Assembly: GCA_002415025.1 (NCBI GenBank)
Contig: DIBR01000008.1
Coordinates: forward strand, 1 to 63,070
Direction of reading: 5' to 3'
DNA length: 63,070 bases
From: Spongiibacteraceae bacterium UBA5047
Lineage (GTDB): Bacteria; Pseudomonadota; Gammaproteobacteria; Pseudomonadales; Spongiibacteraceae
How positions within the stretch are numbered: position 1 is the stretch's first letter; each line of letters starts with the position of its first letter. This document shows, piece by piece, positions 35,605 through 43,785 of the stretch. The translations under genes and the position numbers were made by a program. Under the pieces are notes generated by a model. The model made no database searches, was not told where the DNA came from, and saw only the letters and a program-made list of their open reading frames with translations.

Positions 35605-35680
35605 CGCTGCCTGAAACGCTGGCGCTTATTCCGGCCTACCCCGTCCGTAGGCCCGCATAAGGCACTCGTTGCCGGCATCT
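35605..35680. repeat. REP/BIME-like palindromic element, copy 2
   Basis: GGCGCTTATTCCGGCCTAC and GTAGGCCCGCATAAGGC face each other around seven bases, with GAAACGCTGG and GTTGCCGGCA at the outer ends. It shares these parts in the same order with the copy at 25966. Outer arms recall the Y-type REP of enterobacteria (GCCTTAT followed by CGG and CCTAC). Confidence 0.78.
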
Positions 35681-35705
35681 ACGTTCTTACTATAAGGCCG
35701 CCCCC

Positions 35706-36671
35706 ATGAAACTCAGTTGCTCACTGCCCCCCAGCGTTAACCTCGTCAAACAAGCTCGACTGGCAGAATCCCTCGGTTACGAACGGGTCTGGGTCGGCGA
35801 TTCTCCGGCCCTGTACTCAGACCCCTGGGTGGCGCTGTCACAGGTGGCGGCCAACACCTCTACCATTGGCCTGGGTGTAGCGGTGCTGGTGCCCTCCACC
35901 CGCCATGTGATGGTCAACGCCGCCGCCATTTGCGGCATTGAAGCGCAGGCACCGGGGCGTCTGGCGGTGGCCATCGGCACCGGCTTTACCGCCCGCCGTC
36001 TGTTCGGCAAGGGGCCACTGAGCTGGGCCAGTACCGCTGACTATATTCGACAGTTAAAAGCACTGCTGAACGGCGAAACCATTACCCTCGACGGCGCCAA
36101 AACCCGGCTGATGCACCCGGCAGGCATGTCGGCGCCACTGCCACTGAAAACCCCGATTATTGTTGCCGCCAATGGCCCCAAGGGCATTGAAGTGGCCAAC
36201 GAGCTCGGCGACGGTGTGATGAGCGTGCAGGCACCCATTGCCGGCTTTGGCTGGAGCGCGCTGCTGCAACCGGGCACCGTACTGGATGAGGGCGAGGCGC
36301 TGGACAGCCCTCGCGTGTTTGAAGCCCTTGGCCCCGCCGTTGCCACCTTTTACCACGGCGCCTATGAAGCCATGGGTGAAGGCGTGGACGGTTTTCCCAA
36401 CGGCGCTGCCTGGCGCGCCATGATCGAACAGTTCCCCGCCGACGAGCAGCATCTGCACCTGCATCAGGAGCACTGCGTGGGTGTGAACGATCACGATCGC
36501 CCGCATCTGGACGTAGCCGGTATGGCGCCGCTGACCTTTACCGGCACAGCCGCCGAACTCGGGCACAAAGCGGCGGAACTGGAGGAGGCCGGTGTAACCG
36601 AGATTCTGTATATGCCGCTGGGCCCCGATATTGAACGCGAGCTTGGGGCCATGGCGAGCGTGTTCGGCTAA
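35706..36671 (+). CDS. LLM class F420-type oxidoreductase
   Basis: This 321-residue TIM-barrel oxidoreductase of the bacterial luciferase superfamily is closest in pattern to the F420-dependent methylene-H4MPT reductase-like group: AESLGYERVWVGDSPALYSDPW at the N-terminus, GLGVAVLVPSTRH, and TPIIVAANGPKGIEVA. Flavin use cannot be excluded. A second protein with F420-type relatives (41007) lies 5 kb away. It follows a CoA transferase. Confidence 0.87.
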   Translation: MKLSCSLPPSVNLVKQARLAESLGYERVWVGDSPALYSDPWVALSQVAANTSTIGLGVAVLVPSTRHVMVNAAAICGIEAQAPGRLAVAIGTGFTARRLFGKGPLSWASTADYIRQLKALLNGETITLDGAKTRLMHPAGMSAPLPLKTPIIVAANGPKGIEVANELGDGVMSVQAPIAGFGWSALLQPGTVLDEGEALDSPRVFEALGPAVATFYHGAYEAMGEGVDGFPNGAAWRAMIEQFPADEQHLHLHQEHCVGVNDHDRPHLDVAGMAPLTFTGTAAELGHKAAELEEAGVTEILYMPLGPDIERELGAMASVFG

Positions 36672-36683
36672 GAGCTGTCTTCA

Positions 36684-36706
36684 AGCGGAAAATGCTATTT
36701 TCCGCT
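36684..36706 (+). terminator. Hairpin after the LLM oxidoreductase gene
   Basis: AGCGGAAAAT and ATTTTCCGCT form a perfect 10-bp stem around GCT, 12 bases after the stop codon. No run of T follows, so termination strength is uncertain. Confidence 0.5.
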
Positions 36707-36904
36707 ATAGCAGCCCCCGAAATAACGTGCCTTCGGTAGCCCACCCATTTGAGTGATGTGCATTGCTGCCTGAGCGATCACAGTGTTTGCTCGCGGAACT
36801 GCAAAAGCGCCCCTGGACAAAAAACAACCAGCACTATTGCATAGCAGGAGTAATACCCGCATATTAAATACAAGCTCATAACCAATAATAAAATTGAGGG
36901 CTAC

Positions 36905-39493
36905 ATGAAAACTACGCTATCCCCACGCATTATGCTGGTTGCCGGCGGCATGTTGAGCGCCGCCGTCCTGTCTTCTCACGCTTTCGGCCAAACTGAAACC
37001 CCCGCCGCCAGCAGCGGCAAGAAAGTCAGCTCCAGCCTGGAAGAAGTGCTGGTAACCGCCCGGCGCCGACGGGAATCCCTGCAGGAAACTCCAATAGCCG
37101 TAACGGCATTGAGCGGCGCCGAGTTGCAGGAACGCGGCATTATCAACATTGGCGAGCTGACCAAAAGCATCCCCAGTGTCGAGATCACCGAGAGCGTGTC
37201 CAATCTGATTTATATTCGCGGCATTGGTCAGCGCTCGGCGTTCGCGCGGGTCGACCCAACCGTGGGTGTGTATCTGGACAATATCTTTTTGCCACGCGCC
37301 GACGGCCACCTGCTTGATACCGTCGACGTTGAAAACATTCAGGTGCTGCGCGGACCACAGGGAACGCTGTTCGGCAAGAACACCACCGGCGGCGCCATGG
37401 TGCTTACGCTGGAAAAGCCCAAGGATGAGCGCGAAGGCTATATATTCGGTTCGCTGGGCAATTACGGCCGCCATCAGGTGCGCGGCGCCTACAACACCCC
37501 GATTACCGACACCCTGTTCGCCCGCGCCGCCTTCAATTACCTGAAGGATGACGGCTTTTTTGAGGACGACTCCCAGAACGAAACCAACACCTCCAAGGGC
37601 AGAATGTCGTTTCTGGGCCAGTTGCGCTGGGAAGCGAGCAGCTCGGTGCTGGTCGATACCCTGCTCTACGTGGGCAAAATAGACGAGCGTTTGCCCGGCT
37701 CCTATTGCACCCCTATCAACAATGAAAATGCGGTGCTTGATCGCGGCCTCTACCTGATGTGGCCCGGCGACACTGACGCCAGCAACCCCACCGCCTACAA
37801 GGAAAATTGCGCCAGTAACTCACGCGAACGGCTCGGTGACCTGAAGAGTAATATGGGCCCCAACAATCTGATGGATCGCAAGCTGGACACCTATCTGCTC
37901 GCCGCCACTGTCGATTGGGAACTCAGCGATACCCTGTCGATGAAAATCATCGGCGGCGCCCGCGACGAAACCAAGGGCCCGCTGATCAGCAGCGATCAGG
38001 ATGGCGGCCCAGCCAACTTCAATGAGTCCTATAACACCGGTGACGGCGAACGCAGCTCCTACAGCCTGGAATTGCAGCTCAACGGCACGATGTTCGACGG
38101 CGCCGTGACCTATACCGGCGGCCTGTTTGGCATGCGCGAAACCAACACCGAGATATTTACCCTGATCAACTCGCTCAACGGTCTGGACGCAGCTTCGCTG
38201 GCCGCAATAGCTGCGGGCAACCGGCCAAGCCAGCCGCTCACACCGCTGGGCACCAGCCCGGTTGTTGGCATACTGGTCGACCCGATACTGCACTCGGCCT
38301 TTGACCTTGAAAACGAAACCCTCGCCGCCTTTCTGCAAACGTCGTGGAACGCCACCGAGCAACTGGAGCTCACGTTCGGTATTCGCTGGACGGAAGAAAC
38401 CCGCCGTTCGGATCTGGTCGTGCGCGGCACGGACCGCGAAGCCGTAGGACAAAGACTGTTTACCTCCGGCCTTGGCTTTGGCCCCGCTGTGCAGGGCTTT
38501 AATCCCTTTTTCGGCACCTGGTTGCAGGACCCGGTCGGGCTGGCAATGAGCCTGTTCCCCGATGCTGACGGCGATGGTCTGCACGATTTTCCCGAAGCCG
38601 CGGAGCCCCTGCGCACTGACAGCAAGGATCGCGTATTTGAGAAGATTACCCCCATGGCATCACTGTCATACCAGTTTGAATCGCTGCCCGACAATGTCGA
38701 CAGCCTGATGGTATACGGCACCTGGAGCAGCGGTTTCAAGTCGGGCTTCTTCGAACCCAAGGGCGTGGATGGCCTCGCGCAAGTTGAACCGGAAGAAGTC
38801 GAGAACCGCGAAGTTGGCTTCAAACTTGAAGCCTTTGATCGCTCGATGCGTTTCAACATGGCGTTCTATGACATGGACTTCGACAACCAGCAATTGATCC
38901 AGGTTGATACCGACACTAACAACAACCTGGTGGTGATTTATCAGAATGCCGGTAGCTCAAGAATCAAGGGCGCCGAACTGGAACTCCAGTGGATGCCCAG
39001 CCCCGGTATGATGATCAACCTTTCGGCAAGCAATAACGACTACAGCTTTTCTGATTTTGGCGACAACGACCTGCTGCAGGCCGCGCTCAGCAACCCCACC
39101 TTTATTGATCGCAGCGACGAGACTTTCCCCGTGTCGCCGGAAACCACCTTTGCTTTCGGCATTCAGTACGCGATGGATACCGATATCGGGCTGTTCACCC
39201 CGCGCCTCGATTACAGCTACAAAAGTGATGTCTATTACGGCCTGGATGACGGCGCGCACACAATCTACGAAGAAAACCCGGACAACGCAGGGCAGGCTGC
39301 CTACAGCGTGGTGGACCTTCGCTTGACCTGGCAAAACGCCAACGGTGACACCACCATCGCCGGCTACGTTAAAAATGCGCTCGACAAGCGTTACGACATC
39401 GGCATAGCAGCCGTTGCAGATTCCACTGCCACCTTCTTCCAGACCTACGGCGACCCGCGCCGTTTCGGCATAGAGTTACGCAAGCTCTTTTAA
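36905..39493 (+). CDS. TonB-dependent outer-membrane receptor
   Basis: This 862-residue outer-membrane transporter is energised by TonB. It has a signal peptide (ending near SHAFGQ), a TonB box EEVLVTA (about 46-52), a plug domain with ETPIAVTALSGAEL, IRGIGQRS and VLRGPQGTLFGKNTTGGA, then a 22-strand barrel ending in GDPRRFGIELRKLF with the terminal Phe. The type is common for uptake of carbohydrates, terpenoids or iron complexes in marine gammaproteobacteria; the ligand is unknown. The ATG has GAGGG upstream. A 10-bp inverted-repeat hairpin precedes the gene region, and 39497-39516 closes it. Confidence 0.94.
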   Translation: MKTTLSPRIMLVAGGMLSAAVLSSHAFGQTETPAASSGKKVSSSLEEVLVTARRRRESLQETPIAVTALSGAELQERGIINIGELTKSIPSVEITESVSNLIYIRGIGQRSAFARVDPTVGVYLDNIFLPRADGHLLDTVDVENIQVLRGPQGTLFGKNTTGGAMVLTLEKPKDEREGYIFGSLGNYGRHQVRGAYNTPITDTLFARAAFNYLKDDGFFEDDSQNETNTSKGRMSFLGQLRWEASSSVLVDTLLYVGKIDERLPGSYCTPINNENAVLDRGLYLMWPGDTDASNPTAYKENCASNSRERLGDLKSNMGPNNLMDRKLDTYLLAATVDWELSDTLSMKIIGGARDETKGPLISSDQDGGPANFNESYNTGDGERSSYSLELQLNGTMFDGAVTYTGGLFGMRETNTEIFTLINSLNGLDAASLAAIAAGNRPSQPLTPLGTSPVVGILVDPILHSAFDLENETLAAFLQTSWNATEQLELTFGIRWTEETRRSDLVVRGTDREAVGQRLFTSGLGFGPAVQGFNPFFGTWLQDPVGLAMSLFPDADGDGLHDFPEAAEPLRTDSKDRVFEKITPMASLSYQFESLPDNVDSLMVYGTWSSGFKSGFFEPKGVDGLAQVEPEEVENREVGFKLEAFDRSMRFNMAFYDMDFDNQQLIQVDTDTNNNLVVIYQNAGSSRIKGAELELQWMPSPGMMINLSASNNDYSFSDFGDNDLLQAALSNPTFIDRSDETFPVSPETTFAFGIQYAMDTDIGLFTPRLDYSYKSDVYYGLDDGAHTIYEENPDNAGQAAYSVVDLRLTWQNANGDTTIAGYVKNALDKRYDIGIAAVADSTATFFQTYGDPRRFGIELRKLF

Positions 39494-39496
39494 CGT

Positions 39497-39516
39497 ATTC
39501 CCGCGGCAGCGGGAAT
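39497..39516 (+). terminator. Hairpin after the TonB receptor gene
   Basis: ATTCCCGC and GCGGGAAT pair around GGCA directly after the stop of the receptor gene. The run of T that would make it a classical terminator is absent. Confidence 0.5.
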
Positions 39517-39556
39517 CTGTAACACTGTCCGGCCACACTATGTAAGAGGCCGGACA

Positions 39557-40474
39557 GTGCCCCCACAAGACCTGTCAGCATTGCAGGCGACCATTGCCAG
39601 CTGCGCCAAGCAGGTAGGCATCGATACGCTGTCACCCGACTTTCCCGTGTTGAACATCCGCAACGCCCGGAGTTCTGCCAGCATCTCCCTGTACGGCGCC
39701 CAGGTTTTAGGGTTTCAACCACAGGGTAAGCACGAGCTGCTATGGCTGAGCGCCGATGCCCGGTTTGCGCAAGGCCGCTCAATTCGCGGCGGCATTCCCT
39801 TGTGCTGGCCGTGGTTTGGCCCTCACCCCGACAATACCGATATGCCGGCACACGGTTTTGCCCGCCATCGCCACTGGCGACTGGATCAGGTAAGCGGTGA
39901 CGATCATTGCACGCGTCTGGATTTTTCACTTCCGTCCACAGAAGATGCCGCCACACTGTGGGCCAGCCCGACAGAACTCACCCTGACCGTCATCGTTGGC
40001 CCTGCGCTTGAGCTGGCACTCACGACCACAAATAGCGGTAGCGCACCGGTGCAAATCAGCGCCGCCTTGCACACTTACTTCACCGTATCGGACATAGGCG
40101 CTATCCGCATCGAGGGTTTGGACGACACGCTGTTTCGCGACGCCGTAAACGGCGACCGGATTTGCCGGCAATGCGGGCCAATACGCTTTCACAGCGAACT
40201 TGATCGCGTGTATCACGATACCGGCGCCGATGTTGTCATTCATGACCCGACCCGTGACCACTGCATTCGCATCGGCAAAGGCGGCAGCCGCTCAACGGTT
40301 GTCTGGAATCCCTGGGTAGAAAAAGCCGCGCGCCTGGGCGATATTCCCGCCGGCGCTTACCGGCAGATGGTTTGCGTGGAAACAGCCAATGCCGACCATA
40401 ATCGCGTTGCGCTGTTGCCGGGTGAGTCTCACTGCCTGTCCACCACAATTTCGTGCGAAGGAGCAGGCTCATGA
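39557..40474 (+). CDS. D-hexose-6-phosphate mutarotase (YeaD family)
   Basis: This 305-residue aldose-1-epimerase-fold protein of the glucose-6-phosphate 1-epimerase group has ISLYGAQVLGFQPQGKHELLWLS, IRGGIPLCWPWFG, AHGFARHRHW (likely catalytic His), LHTYFTVSD and VVWNPWVEKAARLGDIP, which match the family. It starts with GTG with GAGG upstream. It probably speeds conversion of glucose-6-phosphate anomers in the cytoplasm. Confidence 0.9.
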   Translation: MPPQDLSALQATIASCAKQVGIDTLSPDFPVLNIRNARSSASISLYGAQVLGFQPQGKHELLWLSADARFAQGRSIRGGIPLCWPWFGPHPDNTDMPAHGFARHRHWRLDQVSGDDHCTRLDFSLPSTEDAATLWASPTELTLTVIVGPALELALTTTNSGSAPVQISAALHTYFTVSDIGAIRIEGLDDTLFRDAVNGDRICRQCGPIRFHSELDRVYHDTGADVVIHDPTRDHCIRIGKGGSRSTVVWNPWVEKAARLGDIPAGAYRQMVCVETANADHNRVALLPGESHCLSTTISCEGAGS

Positions 40475-40547
40475 TGCTTGCGACACTGTTTCATCCGCAA
40501 CTAAACGACGACACACCACAGACGCAAACCACAAAGGAGCGAGAACA

Positions 40548-40934
40548 ATGGCTGAAGTAATCGACCGCTGGCACGCCATGGTACAGTCCGGCAACGCGGC
40601 GGATCTGGACTCCCTGTTAGCCGACCACGCCGTATTTTATTCGCCGGTTGTACACACTCCGCAAGAGGGCAAGGCAATAACCCGGCTCTATCTCGGCGCG
40701 GCATTCCTGGTTTTGTTTAACAACGACTTTCGCTACGTTCGCGAAATTATTGGCGAGCGTGATGCCATGCTGGAGTTCGAAACCGAAATCGACGGTATAA
40801 AAATAAATGGCATCGACATTATTAGCTGGAATGAAGCCGGCCAGATCACCGAATTCAAAGTCTTGCTCCGCCCGCTAAAGGCGATCTTGCTGGTAAAAGA
40901 TAAAATGGCTGCGATGCTCGAAGCCAATCAATAA
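40548..40934 (+). CDS. NTF2-like / SnoaL-type protein
   Basis: This 128-residue protein has the cone-shaped NTF2-like fold pattern: an N-terminal helix (VIDRWHAMVQSGNAADLDSLLADHAVFYSPVVH), a helix with GKAITRLYLGAA, then four strands (FRYVREI, DAMLEFETEI, IDIISWNEAGQITEFKVLLRP). The ATG at 40548 has AAGGAG nine bases upstream. Many such proteins are isomerases or hydrolases or have no known role; no catalytic residue is clear here. Confidence 0.85.
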   Translation: MAEVIDRWHAMVQSGNAADLDSLLADHAVFYSPVVHTPQEGKAITRLYLGAAFLVLFNNDFRYVREIIGERDAMLEFETEIDGIKINGIDIISWNEAGQITEFKVLLRPLKAILLVKDKMAAMLEANQ

Positions 40935-41006
40935 AACGGGGCGCCTTTTCCGGCCCGCAACTGATTTGCCCCGCAGGCCGATGAACTCAGCGCTGCGGGC
41001 AAGCAC

Positions 41007-41504
41007 CTACCACTCACAAGGCTCGCACAAAAATACCGGGATATTGCGATCCGTGCGCGCCTGATATTCGTCAAAATCAGGGTAGATCGACAGCAGGTGG
41101 GGCCAGGCCGCGGCCTTTTCTTCATCACTGATCTGGCGCGCGCGCAGCTTGCGGGTTTTACCTCCGTACATCATGGTGATATCAGGGTTGGCGGCAATGT
41201 TGTAATACCACACCGGATTGCGTTCCATGCCGCCCTGAGAGGCTACCAGGTAGGCGTTCTCTCCTTCGGGCAGGTGTATCAGTGCCACTTCGCGCCACTG
41301 GCCGCTTTTGGCGCCCTTCATACCGACCACACAAATTTCTGCGCCACCCGGAAAGGTTTTCCAGAGTCTGCCTTTGGATTTTTTAAAGACCCAGACGTTG
41401 GCGGCGGTAATCCATTTCATAAACCACTTGATGGTTTTGAAATTGTCCTGGGGGATGGCTTTGACATCCGCGCGTTTGGTTTTCACATAATCGTATTCAA
41501 CCAT
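41007..41504 (-). CDS. Nitroreductase/DDN family deazaflavin-type oxidoreductase
   Basis: This 165-residue split-barrel protein is related to the mycobacterial deazaflavin-dependent nitroreductase. Family features are VGMKGAKSGQWREVALIHLPEGENAYLVAS, then PVWYYNIAANPDITMMYGGKTRKLRARQI and PHLLSIYPDFDEYQARTDRNIPVF. The ATG at 41504 is taken over an upstream start that would overlap the divergent promoter region. F420 use is assumed from the family only. Confidence 0.88.
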   Translation of the reverse strand: MVEYDYVKTKRADVKAIPQDNFKTIKWFMKWITAANVWVFKKSKGRLWKTFPGGAEICVVGMKGAKSGQWREVALIHLPEGENAYLVASQGGMERNPVWYYNIAANPDITMMYGGKTRKLRARQISDEEKAAAWPHLLSIYPDFDEYQARTDRNIPVFLCEPCEW

Positions 41505-41638
41505 GTTCAGATTCCTTGGCTTGGTCGAGCCCATTTAAACGGGCGTGGAGAATTCTTGCAACGCATCTTACCGGATCGTCACCTCCCTTCGGGTTAACGC
41601 TCTGTTACTGTTGCCCTTTGATTTGTCGGAATCGATGT

Positions 41639-42907
41639 ATGCCAGCAGCGCTCAGGACATCAGGCGGCCTTTACTACGGCTGGGTCATCGTCGGCCTCGC
41701 CTTTATGATGCAGGCGTTGGCCAGTGGCGGCATCAATGCCCTGTTCGGCGTCTTCGCGGTGCCCTTCAGCGACAGCTTCAGTGCGTCGCGGGCGCAGGTA
41801 CTGATCGCAACGGCCAGCGTGGCCATGATTGCCTCCGGCCTGCTGTCACCGCTGGCGGGCTACTGGCTCAGCCGCTACAGCCCCAAACATCTGATCATGG
41901 CCGGTGGCGTCATGCTGTCCGCCGGTTTTCTCGCCATGACGCAAGTACAGGCCCTGTGGCAGATCTCGATGATTTACGCCCTGTGCTGGAGCGCCGGCAA
42001 CTGCCTGTTCGGCACGCTGGCCGCCAATACCTCGGTCTCAAACTGGTTTGTGGCCCAGCGCGGCAAGGCACTGGGCTTTGCCGCTATCGGCATGTCGCTC
42101 GGCACCTTCAGCCTGCCGCCTTTGGTGAGCTGGCTGATTGTCGACTACGGCTGGCGCGTCGCCTGCGGCGCCTTGTCCGGGCTGGTGGCCCTGAGTCTGC
42201 CCGCCATCTGGCTGTGGTATCGCAACAAACCCGAGGATCTGGGCCTGAACGTGGACGGCAGCGCCGACATGCCGGAGGAAGTCGCCTCGGGTTCAGGCGC
42301 CGACAGCTGGCGACAGGTGCTGTCCAGCCGCTATTTCTGGTTGATCACCGCCTGCATCAGCATTTGCTTCGCCGGCTTCAACGGCCTCACGGTGAACCTG
42401 ATCCCCATGGCCATCGATCAGGGCGTTGATCCGAAAACGGCTTCACTGCTGATGTCGGTGGCGGCTTTTTTCGGCGTCATCGGCAAACTGGCGGTGGGTT
42501 TTTCGGCGGATCGCCTGGGCGCCAGGCTCGCCCTGCTGTTGCCACTGATGGCACTCGCACTCGCCTGCACCATTCTCTGGGGCGCCCCCGATTTCAACCG
42601 CCTGTTAGTGGCCGCAGCCATGATCGGTTTGTCGTCGGGTGGGGCCATTCCGGTCTGGGGCTCGCTGGTCGGATTGTTTTTTGGCCGCCGCCTGTTTTCG
42701 CTGGTCATGGGCATGATGAACCCGCTGCTGGTGCCACTCATCGTCGCCTGCGCACCCTTTGTGAGCTGGGTGTATGAACGAGACGGTAGCTACAACCAGG
42801 CGCTGCTGGTGATTCTGGTCTTTATCGCGGTGGCGGTCAGCCTGATACCCCTGCTGCGGGCGCCGCTCAACTCAGCGCCCGAAACTGCGCCAGTTCAAAA
42901 TCGTTAA
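41639..42907 (+). CDS. MFS transporter
   Basis: This 422-residue major facilitator protein has 12 predicted membrane segments, beginning GLYYGWVIVGLAFMMQ and with a middle loop rich in Glu, Asp and Ser (about 200-225). The pattern resembles the oxalate/formate-antiporter-like (OFA) or monocarboxylate group. I place the start at the ATG at 41639 since the upstream in-frame sequence does not look like MFS. The last 41 bases overlap the end of the convergent gene. The substrate is unknown. Confidence 0.88.
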   Translation: MPAALRTSGGLYYGWVIVGLAFMMQALASGGINALFGVFAVPFSDSFSASRAQVLIATASVAMIASGLLSPLAGYWLSRYSPKHLIMAGGVMLSAGFLAMTQVQALWQISMIYALCWSAGNCLFGTLAANTSVSNWFVAQRGKALGFAAIGMSLGTFSLPPLVSWLIVDYGWRVACGALSGLVALSLPAIWLWYRNKPEDLGLNVDGSADMPEEVASGSGADSWRQVLSSRYFWLITACISICFAGFNGLTVNLIPMAIDQGVDPKTASLLMSVAAFFGVIGKLAVGFSADRLGARLALLLPLMALALACTILWGAPDFNRLLVAAAMIGLSSGGAIPVWGSLVGLFFGRRLFSLVMGMMNPLLVPLIVACAPFVSWVYERDGSYNQALLVILVFIAVAVSLIPLLRAPLNSAPETAPVQNR

Positions 42908-43328
42908 GCAGGGTGGCCGGAATGATATGGAACAGGGTCGTTGTCGGGTAGACCAGCACCAGGTCATCCATCAGTTCAACTTTTTTCAGTTCGCCAAAAT
43001 GGTAACGGGCCTCGCCGTTGCTGGAGCGCAGCACAACGCCAGCAGGCAGCATTTCAACGCTCTGCTCGCGCTGCAATAAAGGGTTTTTGCGATAGGTGCG
43101 GCGCAGTGCCCAGGTATGCAGGGCAGGCAAAATTCGCCACAGAAACAGGGCCAGGAATAGCGCTACCACAGCGCTGGCAGCGACACTCTCGCCACTGAAG
43201 CCGTGCAGCGCCGGAAACAGGGCAAGCACCAACACCATCGCCACCACCAGCCAGCGAACAAGGCCTCGCCGGGCATGCCGGTTGGCCAGTACAAAATAGG
43301 TTTCGGTAATCTGGTAGCTTCGCGCCAT
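42867..43328 (-). CDS. YcxB-like membrane protein
   Basis: This 153-residue protein has two membrane segments (about 24-43 and 50-68) followed by a soluble PH-like beta domain (NGEARYHFGELKKVELMDDLVLVYPTTTLFHIIP), the layout of the YcxB family. The role is unknown. Its 3' end overlaps that of the MFS gene by 41 bases on the other strand. Confidence 0.75.
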   Translation of the reverse strand: MARSYQITETYFVLANRHARRGLVRWLVVAMVLVLALFPALHGFSGESVAASAVVALFLALFLWRILPALHTWALRRTYRKNPLLQREQSVEMLPAGVVLRSSNGEARYHFGELKKVELMDDLVLVYPTTTLFHIIPATLLNDFELAQFRALS

Positions 43329-43373
43329 GTCCGTTTGTCGCCTTGCCGGTCGGGGATCTTGGGTGCAGGCTCT

Positions 43374-43628
43374 TTATCGCACAGTGTTTACTGGCTTTTC
43401 AATCTCGTAGAGGCTGTCTTTCATCTCTTCAAAACGACTCTCGAGCACAGCCTGTGCATCGTAAACACCGCGATTGTAGAAAAAGGGACCAATTTCCTCC
43501 GCGAAAAAGTCGAGCAGAAATTCAGCGTCAAAACGGCCGATGTCCTGATCCAGCTCTTCAGAAAAATACAGTTGGATCTTGCGGGCAATCACCGCTTTCT
43601 CGTCGTCGCTGAAATTGATTTCTGCCAT
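43374..43628 (-). CDS. DUF2164 family protein
   Basis: This 84-residue protein is of the DUF2164 type. It shows FSDDEKAVIARKIQLYFSEELDQDIGRFDAEFLLDFFAEEIGPFFYN, a small acidic helical family with no known role. The ATG at 43628 has GAGGGGAGC a short way upstream. Upstream in-frame codons make an unlikely, mixed sequence and are left out. Confidence 0.85.
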   Translation of the reverse strand: MAEINFSDDEKAVIARKIQLYFSEELDQDIGRFDAEFLLDFFAEEIGPFFYNRGVYDAQAVLESRFEEMKDSLYEIEKPVNTVR

Positions 43629-43785
43629 ATGGCCTTGCTCCCCTCGGATCTGCTGAATTGTATTGGAGGGGTGATTTCCGTAGAATGCGCCCTCTCCTCT
43701 CGCCGTAATAACAACGACTCCCGCCGACAGGTTACTCCCTCCGCACGCGTTGCGGGCCGTTCTATCGTAAAAAAATGGGCTTTTC

